Source: an uncultured Bacteroidaceae bacterium (lineage in GTDB: Bacteria > Bacteroidota > Bacteroidia > Bacteroidales > Bacteroidaceae). Taken from it: DNA of 64,000 nucleotides. Of this stretch, positions 51,970-61,244 are shown in pieces (position 1 is the first letter of the stretch; the number at the start of each line of letters is the position of its first letter). The stretch spans positions 62,001 to 126,000 of the forward strand of contig CAJGDP010000002.1 of the NCBI GenBank assembly GCA_904502235.1, given 5' to 3'. A program made the translations under genes and the position numbers. A model generated the notes under the pieces. It did not search any database, was not told where the DNA came from, and was given only the letters and a program-made list of their open reading frames with translations.

Positions 51970-52419
51970 ATGGTACTCGACACTATTGAAAACTTCGGGA
52001 AATACGTATCCTTGAATCCTCATTTTGCAAAGGTGGCTGAATTCCTGCAAAATAGCAATCTCGCAGAGCTTCCTCTTGGCAGGAACGAAATCTCGGGGGA
52101 TTACGTCTTTGCCAATGTCGTAGAGGCAAAGGCTAAAAGCAAAGATAATGCCCAGATAGAGATACACCGCAAATATATCGATGTGCATATTCCTTTGTCG
52201 GGAGACGAAATCATAGGTTACACCCCTTTGGCGGAATTGCCTTGTATTGAGTTCAACGAAGCGGATGATGTATCATTGTATGAGGCTTCATTACCGGCAC
52301 GCGACTATTTCAATGTCAAGAAGGGTGAATTTGCCATATTCTTTCCACAGGACGGTCATGCTCCTGCAATAACCGACACTCCTTTGAAAAAGATTATTGT
52401 GAAGGTGGCAATGCTATAA
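51970..52419 (+). CDS. YhcH/YjgK/YiaL-family protein
   Basis: A 149-residue cupin-like protein of the DUF386 family (YhcH, YjgK, YiaL, EbgC). The conserved metal-site region is ENKDNAQIEIHRKYIDVHIPLSGDEIIGY-like here (DNAQIEIHRKYIDVHIPLSGDEIIGYTPL), then FAIFFPQDGHAPAI near the C terminus. YhcH homologues include a sialic acid anomerase, but this copy is 30 kb from the sialic acid operon and next to glgB. Its substrate could be another free sugar anomer. It lies 8 bases after the MORN gene and 40 bases before glgB. Confidence 0.85.
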   Translation: MVLDTIENFGKYVSLNPHFAKVAEFLQNSNLAELPLGRNEISGDYVFANVVEAKAKSKDNAQIEIHRKYIDVHIPLSGDEIIGYTPLAELPCIEFNEADDVSLYEASLPARDYFNVKKGEFAIFFPQDGHAPAITDTPLKKIIVKVAML

Positions 52420-52459
52420 ACAACAACTAAAATATAACAACCATAAAAACATATTAACC

Positions 52460-54466
52460 ATGCTGAAACTTGTAGAACGCGACCCATATTTGGCTCCGTA
52501 TAATTTGAGTATTGAGGGTAGGCATAACTATTTTATGCAGAGGGAGAGAGAACTGACAAAGAACGGACGACAGACGTTGTCTGATTTTGCTTCAGGTTAT
52601 TTGTATTTCGGTCTTCACAGGACATCCACAGGCTGGGTATTCCGCGAGTGGGCACCTAATGCAACCCGAATAGTTCTAATTGGTGATTTTTCAAATTGGG
52701 AAGAACTTCCGCAATATGAATTGAAACAATTGGCTGGAGGCGTGTGGGAACGCAAAATGCCATTGAAAGCCATGACTCATGGACAACACTTCAAGATGAA
52801 GGTCTATTGGGACGGCGGATGCGGTGAACGTGTTCCGGCATGGGCACGCAGAGTTGTTCAGGACGAGGCTACAAAAATCTTCAGTGCACAGGTTTGGGCT
52901 CCCGAGGAACAATATGTTTTCAAAAATAAGAAATTTACTCCCAAACGCACTCCGTTGCTAATTTATGAGTGTCATATAGGTATGGCACAGGAGGAGGAGA
53001 AGGTAGGTACATACCGCGAGTTCAAGGAGAAAGTCCTTCCACGTGTTGCTGCCGATGGCTATAACTGCATACAGATAATGGCAATACAGGAGCATCCATA
53101 TTATGGAAGTTTCGGATACCATGTATCAAGTTTCTTTGCGGCATCATCACGTTTCGGAACTCCCGAAGAGTTGAAGGAACTTATCGATACTGCACACGGA
53201 ATGGGCATTGCAGTAATCATGGACCTTGTGCATTCTCATGCGGTCAAGAACGAGAACGAAGGATTGGGATTGCTTGATGGCGACCCTGCACAATATTTCT
53301 ATGGCGACGACAAACGTATTCACAGCGCATGGGATTCACTATGCTTTGACTACGGAAAGAACGAAGTTGTGCATTTCCTCCTTTCAAACTGCAAATATTG
53401 GCTTGAGGAGTTCAAGTTCGACGGTTTCCGTTTCGATGGTGTAACATCAATGATATATTACAGTCATGGTCTTGGCGAGGCATTCTGTAACTATGGCGAC
53501 TATTACAATGCCGGTCAGAATGGTGATGCAATATGTTACCTTACACTTGCCAACCGTCTTATCCATCAGCTCAATCCAAAGGCAATAACTATTGCCGAGG
53601 AGGTTTCGGGCATGCCCGGTCTGGCCGCACCGATTGAGGATGGCGGTTACGGCTTTGACTACCGTATGGCAATGAATATTCCCGATTTCTGGATAAAGAT
53701 TATAAAGGAACGCAAGGACGAGGATTGGAAACCGTCAGAGATTTTCTGGGAATTGACAAACCGTCGCAAGGACGAAAAGACAATATCTTATGCCGAGAGC
53801 CACGACCAGGCTCTTGTGGGCGACAAGACAATCATATTCCGTCTTGTCGATGCCGATATGTACTGGCATTTCAATCGCGGAGATGAGACCTATATGGTTT
53901 CACGCGGTATCGCACTGCACAAGATGATACGTCTTATGACACTTGCTACAATCAACGGCGGTTACCTGAATTTCATGGGTAATGAGTTCGGACATCCCGA
54001 ATGGATTGACTTCCCACGTGAAGGTAATGATTGGAGCCATAAATACGCACGTCGTCAATGGAGCCTTGTGGACAATCCGAACTACAACTACACATTGCTG
54101 GGACAGTTCGATAAGGAGATGATCGAACTCATTGGAGATGTACGCAATTTCCAGAACCGTCCTGTTCAGGAAATATGGCACAACGATGGCGACCAGGTAT
54201 TGGCATTCTCGCGTAAGGATCTGATATTTGTGTTCAACTTCAGCCACAACCGTTCATTTACCGATTACGGTCTGCTTGTACCCGAAGGTTCTTATAACAT
54301 TGTGCTCAACACTGATGCTGAACGTTTCGGCGGTCATGCAAATGTCGATGATACTCAAACACACTTTACAATGTACGACAGACTGCATGCACGTCGCAAG
54401 AAGGGTTGGTTGCAACTCTACATTCCTGCACGCACAGCTCTTGTGTTGAAAAAGAATAAGGAATAA
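52460..54466 (+). CDS. glgB: 1,4-alpha-glucan branching enzyme
   Basis: Forms alpha-1,6 branches in glycogen. The 668-residue GH13 enzyme has the N-terminal CBM48 (GWVFREWAPNATRIVLIGDFSNW, 55-140) and the barrel motifs GIAVIMDLVHSHAVKNE, FDGFRFDGVTSMIY (nucleophile Asp), ITIAEEVSGMPG (acid/base Glu) and YAESHDQALVGDKT. FMGNEFGHPEWIDFPREGN and the C-terminal beta domain follow. The length and GFHRTSTGWVFR-like start resemble eukaryote-type GH13_8 branching enzymes found in Bacteroidetes. The next gene starts at the base after its stop. No glgA or glgC is in the window. Confidence 0.95.
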   Translation: MLKLVERDPYLAPYNLSIEGRHNYFMQRERELTKNGRQTLSDFASGYLYFGLHRTSTGWVFREWAPNATRIVLIGDFSNWEELPQYELKQLAGGVWERKMPLKAMTHGQHFKMKVYWDGGCGERVPAWARRVVQDEATKIFSAQVWAPEEQYVFKNKKFTPKRTPLLIYECHIGMAQEEEKVGTYREFKEKVLPRVAADGYNCIQIMAIQEHPYYGSFGYHVSSFFAASSRFGTPEELKELIDTAHGMGIAVIMDLVHSHAVKNENEGLGLLDGDPAQYFYGDDKRIHSAWDSLCFDYGKNEVVHFLLSNCKYWLEEFKFDGFRFDGVTSMIYYSHGLGEAFCNYGDYYNAGQNGDAICYLTLANRLIHQLNPKAITIAEEVSGMPGLAAPIEDGGYGFDYRMAMNIPDFWIKIIKERKDEDWKPSEIFWELTNRRKDEKTISYAESHDQALVGDKTIIFRLVDADMYWHFNRGDETYMVSRGIALHKMIRLMTLATINGGYLNFMGNEFGHPEWIDFPREGNDWSHKYARRQWSLVDNPNYNYTLLGQFDKEMIELIGDVRNFQNRPVQEIWHNDGDQVLAFSRKDLIFVFNFSHNRSFTDYGLLVPEGSYNIVLNTDAERFGGHANVDDTQTHFTMYDRLHARRKKGWLQLYIPARTALVLKKNKE

Positions 54467-55618
54467 ATGAGAAATAAGGAAGAAATACGTTTGCAAAGGG
54501 TAGTGATGGCACTTTGTGCCATCCTCTTTGCCGTGTTCTCGTTTTTATTCGTAGCAGTATATCAAGCTCCATTGCTCGAGGTTCTATACGAGAAAGTCGC
54601 TACAGGAAAATTGCAATACAATCCCTATGTTGCAGGTGGCTTTATTTCGGCAATATTGACAATCCTTGCATTGTGGCTGAACAAGTTCACCGCCTTCAAA
54701 CGTGAATGGACTGCACTCTCCTTTATTCCATCTGTGCTGATTCTGACATTTGTTACTGATATCAATCGTGGCATATATACAGGAGAATACAATTATGTCA
54801 AATGGATAACAGTATTTGCCGTGGGTGTTTTCGCATATGCCGCATTCTCATTTGTGTTGCGCAGAATGCTGTTCGCAAAAATCAAGAATATCGCCATGAG
54901 CGCAAACAGAATAATTTGGCGTAATCTTCAGATTTTTGTAATAATGTTCTGTCTTACAGGTTTTCTTGTAAATGGTGAAGAGAATTTCAAGCGAGAAGCC
55001 CTGATTCATTCTTGTTACAACAAGGGAGACACCGAAAAAGCCCTGAAGGTTGGATATCTGTCAAATACAGCATCACAATCATTGACAGCACAACGTGCAT
55101 ATATACTTGTAAAAGAGGGATTGTTGGGTGAAAAGCTCTTTGAATATCCACAATTGTACGGTTCAGAGGGGTTGTTACCACAGCAGAAACAGATTTCACC
55201 ATTAGCTCCCGACAGCGTTTTTGCCATGCTTGGAACATCACCAGCATCCGATGAAAGCTCTTCTGCCACATTGTTGCGTGCGGTGAGTCTTGAAAGTCCA
55301 TCAACAATTGCAAAGGAGTACTATCTGTCTGCACTGTTGCTCGACAGACGCATTGTTGATTTTGTTGATGCAATGGGACGTATATATCCTGATACGGATT
55401 TCAAGAATTTACCCAAGCATTATCAAGAGGCAATAATGCTTTATGCAAGCATATCAGGCGATACCACAATTGTTTGCAACAACAATGCCATGCAGGAACA
55501 GTTCAACGCATTCAGGACATTGGAAATCCAGCACGAAGATCCCTTTGTCCGTGGTAACCACATACGTCGTAAATTTGGTCGTACATACTGGTGGTATTAC
55601 CTGTATGGAAACATATGA
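54467..55618 (+). CDS. Membrane protein of unknown function (DUF6057-like)
   Basis: A 383-residue protein, probably of the DUF6057 type. Five hydrophobic segments occupy residues 10-175 (VVMALCAILFAVFSFLFVAVY, YVAGGFISAILTILALWL, ALSFIPSVLILTFV, WITVFAVGVFAYAAFSFVL, LQIFVIMFCLTGFLV). The C-terminal 200 residues are soluble and look helical, TPR-like (CYNKGDTEKALKVGYLSNTASQSLTAQRAYILVKEGLLGEKL, ALLLDRRIVDFVDAMGRIYPD). Its ATG abuts the glgB stop and its stop overlaps the sensor-kinase start, so it sits between carbohydrate metabolism and the two-component system. It might be an accessory sensor, but that is a guess. Confidence 0.65.
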   Translation: MRNKEEIRLQRVVMALCAILFAVFSFLFVAVYQAPLLEVLYEKVATGKLQYNPYVAGGFISAILTILALWLNKFTAFKREWTALSFIPSVLILTFVTDINRGIYTGEYNYVKWITVFAVGVFAYAAFSFVLRRMLFAKIKNIAMSANRIIWRNLQIFVIMFCLTGFLVNGEENFKREALIHSCYNKGDTEKALKVGYLSNTASQSLTAQRAYILVKEGLLGEKLFEYPQLYGSEGLLPQQKQISPLAPDSVFAMLGTSPASDESSSATLLRAVSLESPSTIAKEYYLSALLLDRRIVDFVDAMGRIYPDTDFKNLPKHYQEAIMLYASISGDTTIVCNNNAMQEQFNAFRTLEIQHEDPFVRGNHIRRKFGRTYWWYYLYGNI

Positions 55619-58600
55619 TGTTCAAAGGAATAAGATCATACATATTTATCGGATTCCTGCTTCTTGTCTCGTGTGGCAGACATTCGCATGAGGGCGCGAA
55701 TCAGTTTCGCGCCGACTCTTTATGCACTGTGATATCGGAAATACGTTACTCCGATATCATTCATTTCGATTCTGTTGCCAAGGAACTTCATTCCATCGCC
55801 TATAACAATGATGAGATGCTGATGATTGCAAACAATGCAATGGCATATTCCTGCATGATGCAGATGGATTACAATCGTTCTTTGGAACTCTATCGTATGG
55901 TGCGCGATAATTCTGCGTGTGAAATAGAACGGCTTGTTGCCGATGTCGGACTAATGACCGTATGTTATCGTGTGTCTGCCAACAGGCTCTTTTTCGATTA
56001 CAGGTCATCGGCTTTGTCAAGAATAAAGCGTATAAATGAAGAATATGATTATCTTTCTGCAGGCGACAAGGAGCGTTTCAATCGTGCCAAGGTGGAATTT
56101 GCCATAGTGGGGGTATGCTATTTTTCAAACCTTGCCATGCAGAAGGAAGCAGACAGAACACTCGATTACCTTGAACAGAATCTGAATGAGACCAACGAAC
56201 TATCGTTACGCCTGTATGCAAGAATGTTTCTTGTCAACAACCTCAGCGATGTGCAGGAGCGGCTTATGCAACTGTATAAGGGTATGAGCATCGCAAACGA
56301 TAATGGACTTGTATGGTTGGAGGCAAATTACAGACTGTTGCTTGCAATATCGTTGCGCGATAATGAGACATTGTGTCTTTTCTCGGAAAAATATCCTGAA
56401 TATCTTGCTCTTTTATTACCGAAAGACAAATGCATTGATGAACTCCCAAGTATTCTTGCAAAAGAGGCTGCCGAAGATTTCAGAAAATTCGGTGATGAGT
56501 ACATGATGATTGAGGCACTGACCGTAGAGGCATCATGTAATACAAGGCTTGGACGTTATGACGAGGCAATGTCGGTGCTCTCAGAAGCATACGAGCGAAC
56601 AACGGAGTATTATAGAAAAAAATATCCCGATACAATGTTTGTTCAACTGGATTCATTACTTTACAGTACAAACGAGCAATACTCATTGGCTACTGATATC
56701 GAATCGGGTATTTGTCATATACCGGAGTGTCTGTTGAGCATATGCAGGGAAGCAAGTTGTGCCTATGCCGGTATGGACAATAAGATACAGTCTGATATAA
56801 ACCGTGAGCTATATCTTGATTTGCTGCGCACAACCAGATTGAACAAGCATCTTGAAAGCAGAATCTCCACAATTGAAGAGAAAGTCTACGGTCTTGAAAG
56901 AACAACTGTTGTAATACTTGCCTTGCTGCTCTTGCTCGCTTTTCTTCTGTTTTTTGTTCATCGCAGAAGACTGCACAAGGAAAGGATGCTTTCATCACAA
57001 CGCAAGAATATTTTGGTTATATGCCGGAAATTGTTTTCGTCCTTGCCTCAAAATGTTGAGAACAAGCAGCAGCTGTTTGATAGCATATCAGCATTGCTGA
57101 ATGAAACTCTTGGTAATTTGTCCGGAGAGACTTCCTTTACATTCTGCGAAGCAGAAGTGGTGAAAGCAACGCCAAACCTTTGTTCATTTGATATACCTTA
57201 TACACACCTTGCAGAATACGACAAACTTATTGTGCTGTCGGAATATAAAATAGACAAGGATAAAAAGGGATTGCTTACAATGCTTTTGCCCTATATCGCG
57301 GTTGCCATAGAAGAGGGAATGAGACTCTGTAATATTTGTGAAGAACGCGAAAGGGTTGAAGAACAGAAACGTGCTTCGGCAATATATCTGGCAGAACACA
57401 AGCGTGAGAATATTCTTAAGAGGGTGTCTGTTTCCATTGTTTCGGGTATGCGCACATTCATCGACCGCATCTCGAATGAACTGAAATACCTGTCGGGTGA
57501 CATTTCAGCCGAGGACCGTAAACGTAAACTGCAATATGTTTCAGAACTTGCAGAAAAACTCAACAGTCTGAACCTTATTCTGGAACGTTGGATTAAGACA
57601 CGTCAGGGCGAAGTGAATCCAAGAATAGAGATTTTTCCCGTTTCCCACATTTTTGCAATCATTGAAAAGAACCGCAAATTGTATGATACACGTGGAATAA
57701 GCTTGGATGTCAAACCAACTGAATCCATTGCAAAAGCCGACAAGGCTCTGACATTGTTTATGGTAAATACATTGGTAGACAATGCCGCAAAATTCACTTC
57801 TGCAGGTGGAAATGTTATTCTTGAATGCATTGAAGCCGGTGATTATGTGGAGATCGCGGTGGAAGATACCGGTATAGGTCTGTCAAAGGATGATTTAAAC
57901 AGGATTCTGAATTCAAAGGTATATGATGCCGCACAGATTGGCAAGGGTAATGAATTGCTAAAGCCAAAAAGCAAAGGAAACGGTTTTGGCTTGATGAATT
58001 GTAAAGGTATCATTGAAAAATACAGGAAACTAGGCTCTCTGTTCTCGGTTTGTTCATTCAATATCTCAAGCACACAGGGTAAGGGTAGCCGTTTCTCTTT
58101 CCGAGTGCCCAAAGGCGTGATGCGTTACATTCTGGTGCTGATTTCATTGCTTCCGACACAAATCCAGGCTGATGACAATGTTTTCACACAGCTTGGCGAA
58201 ATGGCAGATTCGGTTTTCATGTGCAACGTAAGCGGGAAACACGACAATGCAATTATAGTAGCACAGGATGCATTGACTCTGCTGAATGGATATTACAGGA
58301 GCGAAACGGGTGGAAAGGATACACTTTCACTCTCTTCGGGTGCTGCAGAACTAGGATGGTGGCGCAATTCAATCTTCCGTGATTCTTTAAAAGAGGAAAT
58401 ATTCTACAATATTCTTGATATCCGCAACGAGGTTGCAGTGGCATCTTTGTCTCTAAAGGATTGGGAGAAATACAAATACAACAATTATATATATACAGCA
58501 TTGTATAGGATGGTACATGAGGATAAGGATGTTGCCGACCGTCATTCTGCCATAATGCAGGTCGCAAACAGCTATGAGGCGGCAATCGCATTCTCATGTT

Positions 58601-59799
58601 TCCTTATTCTGCTTATGCTGATATACTTTGTGATAAGTTTTGTGCGTCACAATATCATAGAAAAGACCAACGAACGTCTTGTCCTGGAAATGAACAGCCG
58701 CTTGTTGAAGGTTACAACACAAACCGGGAACAGCAGTATCAATAATCTGACACAGGATATAGTGAAAGAACTGCATGCTTGCTTGGGTGAAACCATGCGC
58801 ATAAAAAACATCTCCTTGACGTTGAATCCTGAAAAAGAGAATGAACGGGTGGAGTCATCAACCTTGCGTATCTTCCCTTTGCAAGCTATCAGCAACGATG
58901 AACGCAAGCTTGTCGGTGTGCTCCAAGTTGTTACTGAACGCCCTTTGAACGATGATGAAATTGTAAGCCTGGAACTTATCGCAAGTTATCTGGCATCAGT
59001 ATTGTATCATTCAATAGAGAGGATTGCAAGCGGATACCAGGCAATAGAAGAACTCGAAGAAGAAGCCGAGCTCATGCGTTACGAAGAAAATCGTCTGCAT
59101 GTGCAGAATATGGTTATGGACAATTGTTTATCTGTGATTAAACATGAAACAGTGTATTATCCCAACCGCATAAAAGAACTTGCAAACCGCGCAATGTTGT
59201 CAATACAAAACGAGAAGGCGGTTCTTACCGATATGCGCGAACTGATGGAGTATTACAGTTCCGTATTCGGTATCTTGGCAAATTGTGCAATGCGGGAACT
59301 TGACGGAACAAGTTTCAGACTTTCATCAGTAGCATTGTCCGATATATTCAAGACTGCCAAACGGAATGCCGAACGTAACATGCGGAAAGCCGGCGTCGAT
59401 ATCCAAGTAGTGTGCAACGAGACCGATGCTACGGTATATGTGGATATCGATGTGATTGATTTTCTTTTTGAACAGTTGTTTGCTGCAGCATTCAGAATAA
59501 AGAAAAACGGTGCAATAGAGTTGCGTGCCATTGAAAAGGACGAGTTTGTGACGGTGGAACTTTTTGACAACCGTTATCTGCTCAACAATGAAGAGACTGC
59601 GGATATGTTCACTCCCACCGAGCGTAATCTTGATGCCTTTGACGGATTAAATGCGATGGAGTATCTTATGACAAAGGAGATTGTGAGATTGCACGAGGAT
59701 TATACAGGAAAGCACGGCGGACGAATGGAGGCACGTTCCGATGTGTCGGGAACAACTATACTTTTTACTTTACCAAAACCGATGAATCATGGAAAATGA
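55618..59799 (+). CDS. Tandem hybrid-type sensor kinase with two complementary kinase halves
   Basis: A 1393-residue membrane protein related to DUF5112/DUF5113 sensor kinases. Half 1: signal or lipobox-like FLLLVSCG (Cys19), helical TPR-like sensor to 425, membrane helix 429-449, then a kinase core with intact N box (NTLVDNAAKF, about 717-726), G1 (EDTGIGLS, 749) and G2 (GNGFGLMN, 787), but Ser609 at the H-box position. Half 2 opens at 835 with a signal-peptide-like MRYILVLISLLPTQIQA, has a short sensor, membrane helix 989-1009, His1176 in VIKHETVYYPNRI, and a degenerate ATPase domain without N or G boxes. Topology fits four crossings. Start ATG 55618 (or 55615) overlaps the upstream gene; the response regulator overlaps by 11 bases. 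Confidence 0.8.
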   Translation: MFKGIRSYIFIGFLLLVSCGRHSHEGANQFRADSLCTVISEIRYSDIIHFDSVAKELHSIAYNNDEMLMIANNAMAYSCMMQMDYNRSLELYRMVRDNSACEIERLVADVGLMTVCYRVSANRLFFDYRSSALSRIKRINEEYDYLSAGDKERFNRAKVEFAIVGVCYFSNLAMQKEADRTLDYLEQNLNETNELSLRLYARMFLVNNLSDVQERLMQLYKGMSIANDNGLVWLEANYRLLLAISLRDNETLCLFSEKYPEYLALLLPKDKCIDELPSILAKEAAEDFRKFGDEYMMIEALTVEASCNTRLGRYDEAMSVLSEAYERTTEYYRKKYPDTMFVQLDSLLYSTNEQYSLATDIESGICHIPECLLSICREASCAYAGMDNKIQSDINRELYLDLLRTTRLNKHLESRISTIEEKVYGLERTTVVILALLLLLAFLLFFVHRRRLHKERMLSSQRKNILVICRKLFSSLPQNVENKQQLFDSISALLNETLGNLSGETSFTFCEAEVVKATPNLCSFDIPYTHLAEYDKLIVLSEYKIDKDKKGLLTMLLPYIAVAIEEGMRLCNICEERERVEEQKRASAIYLAEHKRENILKRVSVSIVSGMRTFIDRISNELKYLSGDISAEDRKRKLQYVSELAEKLNSLNLILERWIKTRQGEVNPRIEIFPVSHIFAIIEKNRKLYDTRGISLDVKPTESIAKADKALTLFMVNTLVDNAAKFTSAGGNVILECIEAGDYVEIAVEDTGIGLSKDDLNRILNSKVYDAAQIGKGNELLKPKSKGNGFGLMNCKGIIEKYRKLGSLFSVCSFNISSTQGKGSRFSFRVPKGVMRYILVLISLLPTQIQADDNVFTQLGEMADSVFMCNVSGKHDNAIIVAQDALTLLNGYYRSETGGKDTLSLSSGAAELGWWRNSIFRDSLKEEIFYNILDIRNEVAVASLSLKDWEKYKYNNYIYTALYRMVHEDKDVADRHSAIMQVANSYEAAIAFSCFLILLMLIYFVISFVRHNIIEKTNERLVLEMNSRLLKVTTQTGNSSINNLTQDIVKELHACLGETMRIKNISLTLNPEKENERVESSTLRIFPLQAISNDERKLVGVLQVVTERPLNDDEIVSLELIASYLASVLYHSIERIASGYQAIEELEEEAELMRYEENRLHVQNMVMDNCLSVIKHETVYYPNRIKELANRAMLSIQNEKAVLTDMRELMEYYSSVFGILANCAMRELDGTSFRLSSVALSDIFKTAKRNAERNMRKAGVDIQVVCNETDATVYVDIDVIDFLFEQLFAAAFRIKKNGAIELRAIEKDEFVTVELFDNRYLLNNEETADMFTPTERNLDAFDGLNAMEYLMTKEIVRLHEDYTGKHGGRMEARSDVSGTTILFTLPKPMNHGK

Positions 59800-60511
59800 A
59801 TTTACCGTCATTATAGTAGAAGATGCAAAACTTGAACTGAAAGGTACCGAGGAGATTTTTCGTACCGAAATACCTGAAGCCAACATTATTGGAACTGCTT
59901 CAAATGATAAGGAACTTGAAGAGTTATTGAACAGGGAAGTTCCGGATTTGTTGTTGCTCGATTTAGGCTTGGGTGGCTCCACAACCGTAGGTGTGGATAT
60001 ATGCGGTCGGGTAAAACAGAGATTCCCGGAGATGAAGGTTCTTGTATTTACAGGTGAACTGCTTGACGAAAAGTTGTGGGTTGATGTGCTTGATGCCGGA
60101 GCCGATGGTATAACACTCAAAACCGGAGAACTGCTTACCAAACACGAGATATATAGTGTTATGGCAGGAAAAAAGAATGTGTTCAATCAGCCTATACTTG
60201 AAAAGATTGTGGGACGCTTCCGCGAAACGGTGATACATGGTGCAGAACAGAAAAAGTCTGTTGTGGAGTATGAGATCGACCGCTACGATGAATGCTTCCT
60301 ACGCCATCTTGCCCTAGGATACACAAAGGATATGATTGCGTCGCTCAAGACAATGCCTTTTGGAGTAAAATCCTTGGAAAAGCGTCAGGCAGACCTGATA
60401 TCACGTCTTTTCCCGGAAACGGAACAACGTGGAATAAATGTAACACGTCTTGTCGTGCGTGCCATAGAACTGCATATAATAGACGTAGAAAATCTTGATG
60501 CAGATGAATAG
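59789..60511 (+). CDS. Response regulator with LuxR-like C-terminal domain
   Basis: A 240-residue response regulator. The receiver domain (1-125) has the acidic pair Glu11-Asp12, phosphoacceptor Asp58 in LLLLDLGLGG, the Thr in VFTGE and the Lys in ITLKTGE. The C-terminal part (about 165-235) has a helix-turn-helix like LuxR/GerE (FLRHLALGYTKDMIASLKTMPFGVKSLEKRQADLISRLFPE), with an insertion relative to the usual spacing, as in the DUF5932-type regulators of Bacteroidetes. Its start overlaps the sensor-kinase end by 11 bases, making it the obvious partner. Targets are unknown. Confidence 0.88.
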   Translation: MENEFTVIIVEDAKLELKGTEEIFRTEIPEANIIGTASNDKELEELLNREVPDLLLLDLGLGGSTTVGVDICGRVKQRFPEMKVLVFTGELLDEKLWVDVLDAGADGITLKTGELLTKHEIYSVMAGKKNVFNQPILEKIVGRFRETVIHGAEQKKSVVEYEIDRYDECFLRHLALGYTKDMIASLKTMPFGVKSLEKRQADLISRLFPETEQRGINVTRLVVRAIELHIIDVENLDADE

Positions 60512-61244
60512 TAAAAGAGAAGACTACTATCCTGTCGTAGGGTATATAATAATGTTTGTTGCAATATCCTTTCTGTTATGGCTCTTGGATATAGCCACAA
60601 CATTTATGGGATGCAATCTTGGAATATCCTCGCCCGTGAGCAGCGAGGGGTTGCGTTGGGCAATGCGTAATGCTTTGCCTGCATTGGGCAGAATTCCTTG
60701 GGCAGGGGTTCTTCTTCTTGTTTCATCTTTTGGTTTGTTGCAGGGAGCAGGTGTTGTACGCTTGTTCTGTAGGATTACAAAACTGCAACGCCTTACAAAA
60801 ATGGAAATCCGCTCTTTATTGTTTTCCGTAGGTTCCATCCTTGTTTATACGATTGTTGTTTACCTCGTAACATTCTCAAAATGGAATATACTTCTTGGAA
60901 TAACCGGAACTTTCGAGAATTCTTCGTTTTTGAGCGGTTTGCCCTTGATTATCTTTTTGGGAATAGTAATAATGACAGTGGTGTATGGTTTCATGTATGG
61001 AAATTACCGCTCCTTTATTGATGTGCTTGAATCTGCAGGCAATGCCATAAAACTGTTCACTCCGGCGATTCTTGCATTGATACCGGCGGCAGCCATAATT
61101 GCAATGTTGGAGTATGCCGGTGTTTTCAAACTATTGGGATTAGCGGAAAAAGAGACCGAAATTATTGCCATGGTACTATATTCAATACCATTCATGCACA
61201 TGATATTGCATAAAAGAGGTAAATTACCCGTTGAAAATGCTTGA
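60498..61244 (+). CDS. Membrane protein resembling half of an AbgT transporter
   Basis: A protein of about 248 residues with six or seven hydrophobic segments. The stretch ISSPVSSEGLRWAMRNALPALGRIPWAGVLLLVSSFGLLQGAGVV resembles the AbgT-family region around its first repeat, and SFIDVLESAGNAIKLFTPAILALIPAAAIIAMLEYAGVF its second-half motif. AbgT proteins are about 500 residues, so this is either a reduced homologue or another family. ATG 60498 or 60504 starts it, overlapping the response regulator by 8-14 bases. Its 3' end overlaps the convergent YggS gene by 21 bases, with no room for a terminator between. Confidence 0.6.
   Translation: MQMNSKREDYYPVVGYIIMFVAISFLLWLLDIATTFMGCNLGISSPVSSEGLRWAMRNALPALGRIPWAGVLLLVSSFGLLQGAGVVRLFCRITKLQRLTKMEIRSLLFSVGSILVYTIVVYLVTFSKWNILLGITGTFENSSFLSGLPLIIFLGIVIMTVVYGFMYGNYRSFIDVLESAGNAIKLFTPAILALIPAAAIIAMLEYAGVFKLLGLAEKETEIIAMVLYSIPFMHMILHKRGKLPVENA

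Noticed and set aside
51970..52419. YhcH-like gene as part of the sialic acid locus
   Set aside because: It is 30 kb from the lyase operon, between MORN and glgB genes; a sialic acid role cannot be assumed from the family alone.
55618..59799. Assembly artefact joining two sensor-kinase genes
   Set aside because: The frame is continuous with uniform codon use through the junction near 58120 and there is no repeated DNA there; membrane topology is consistent for one chain.
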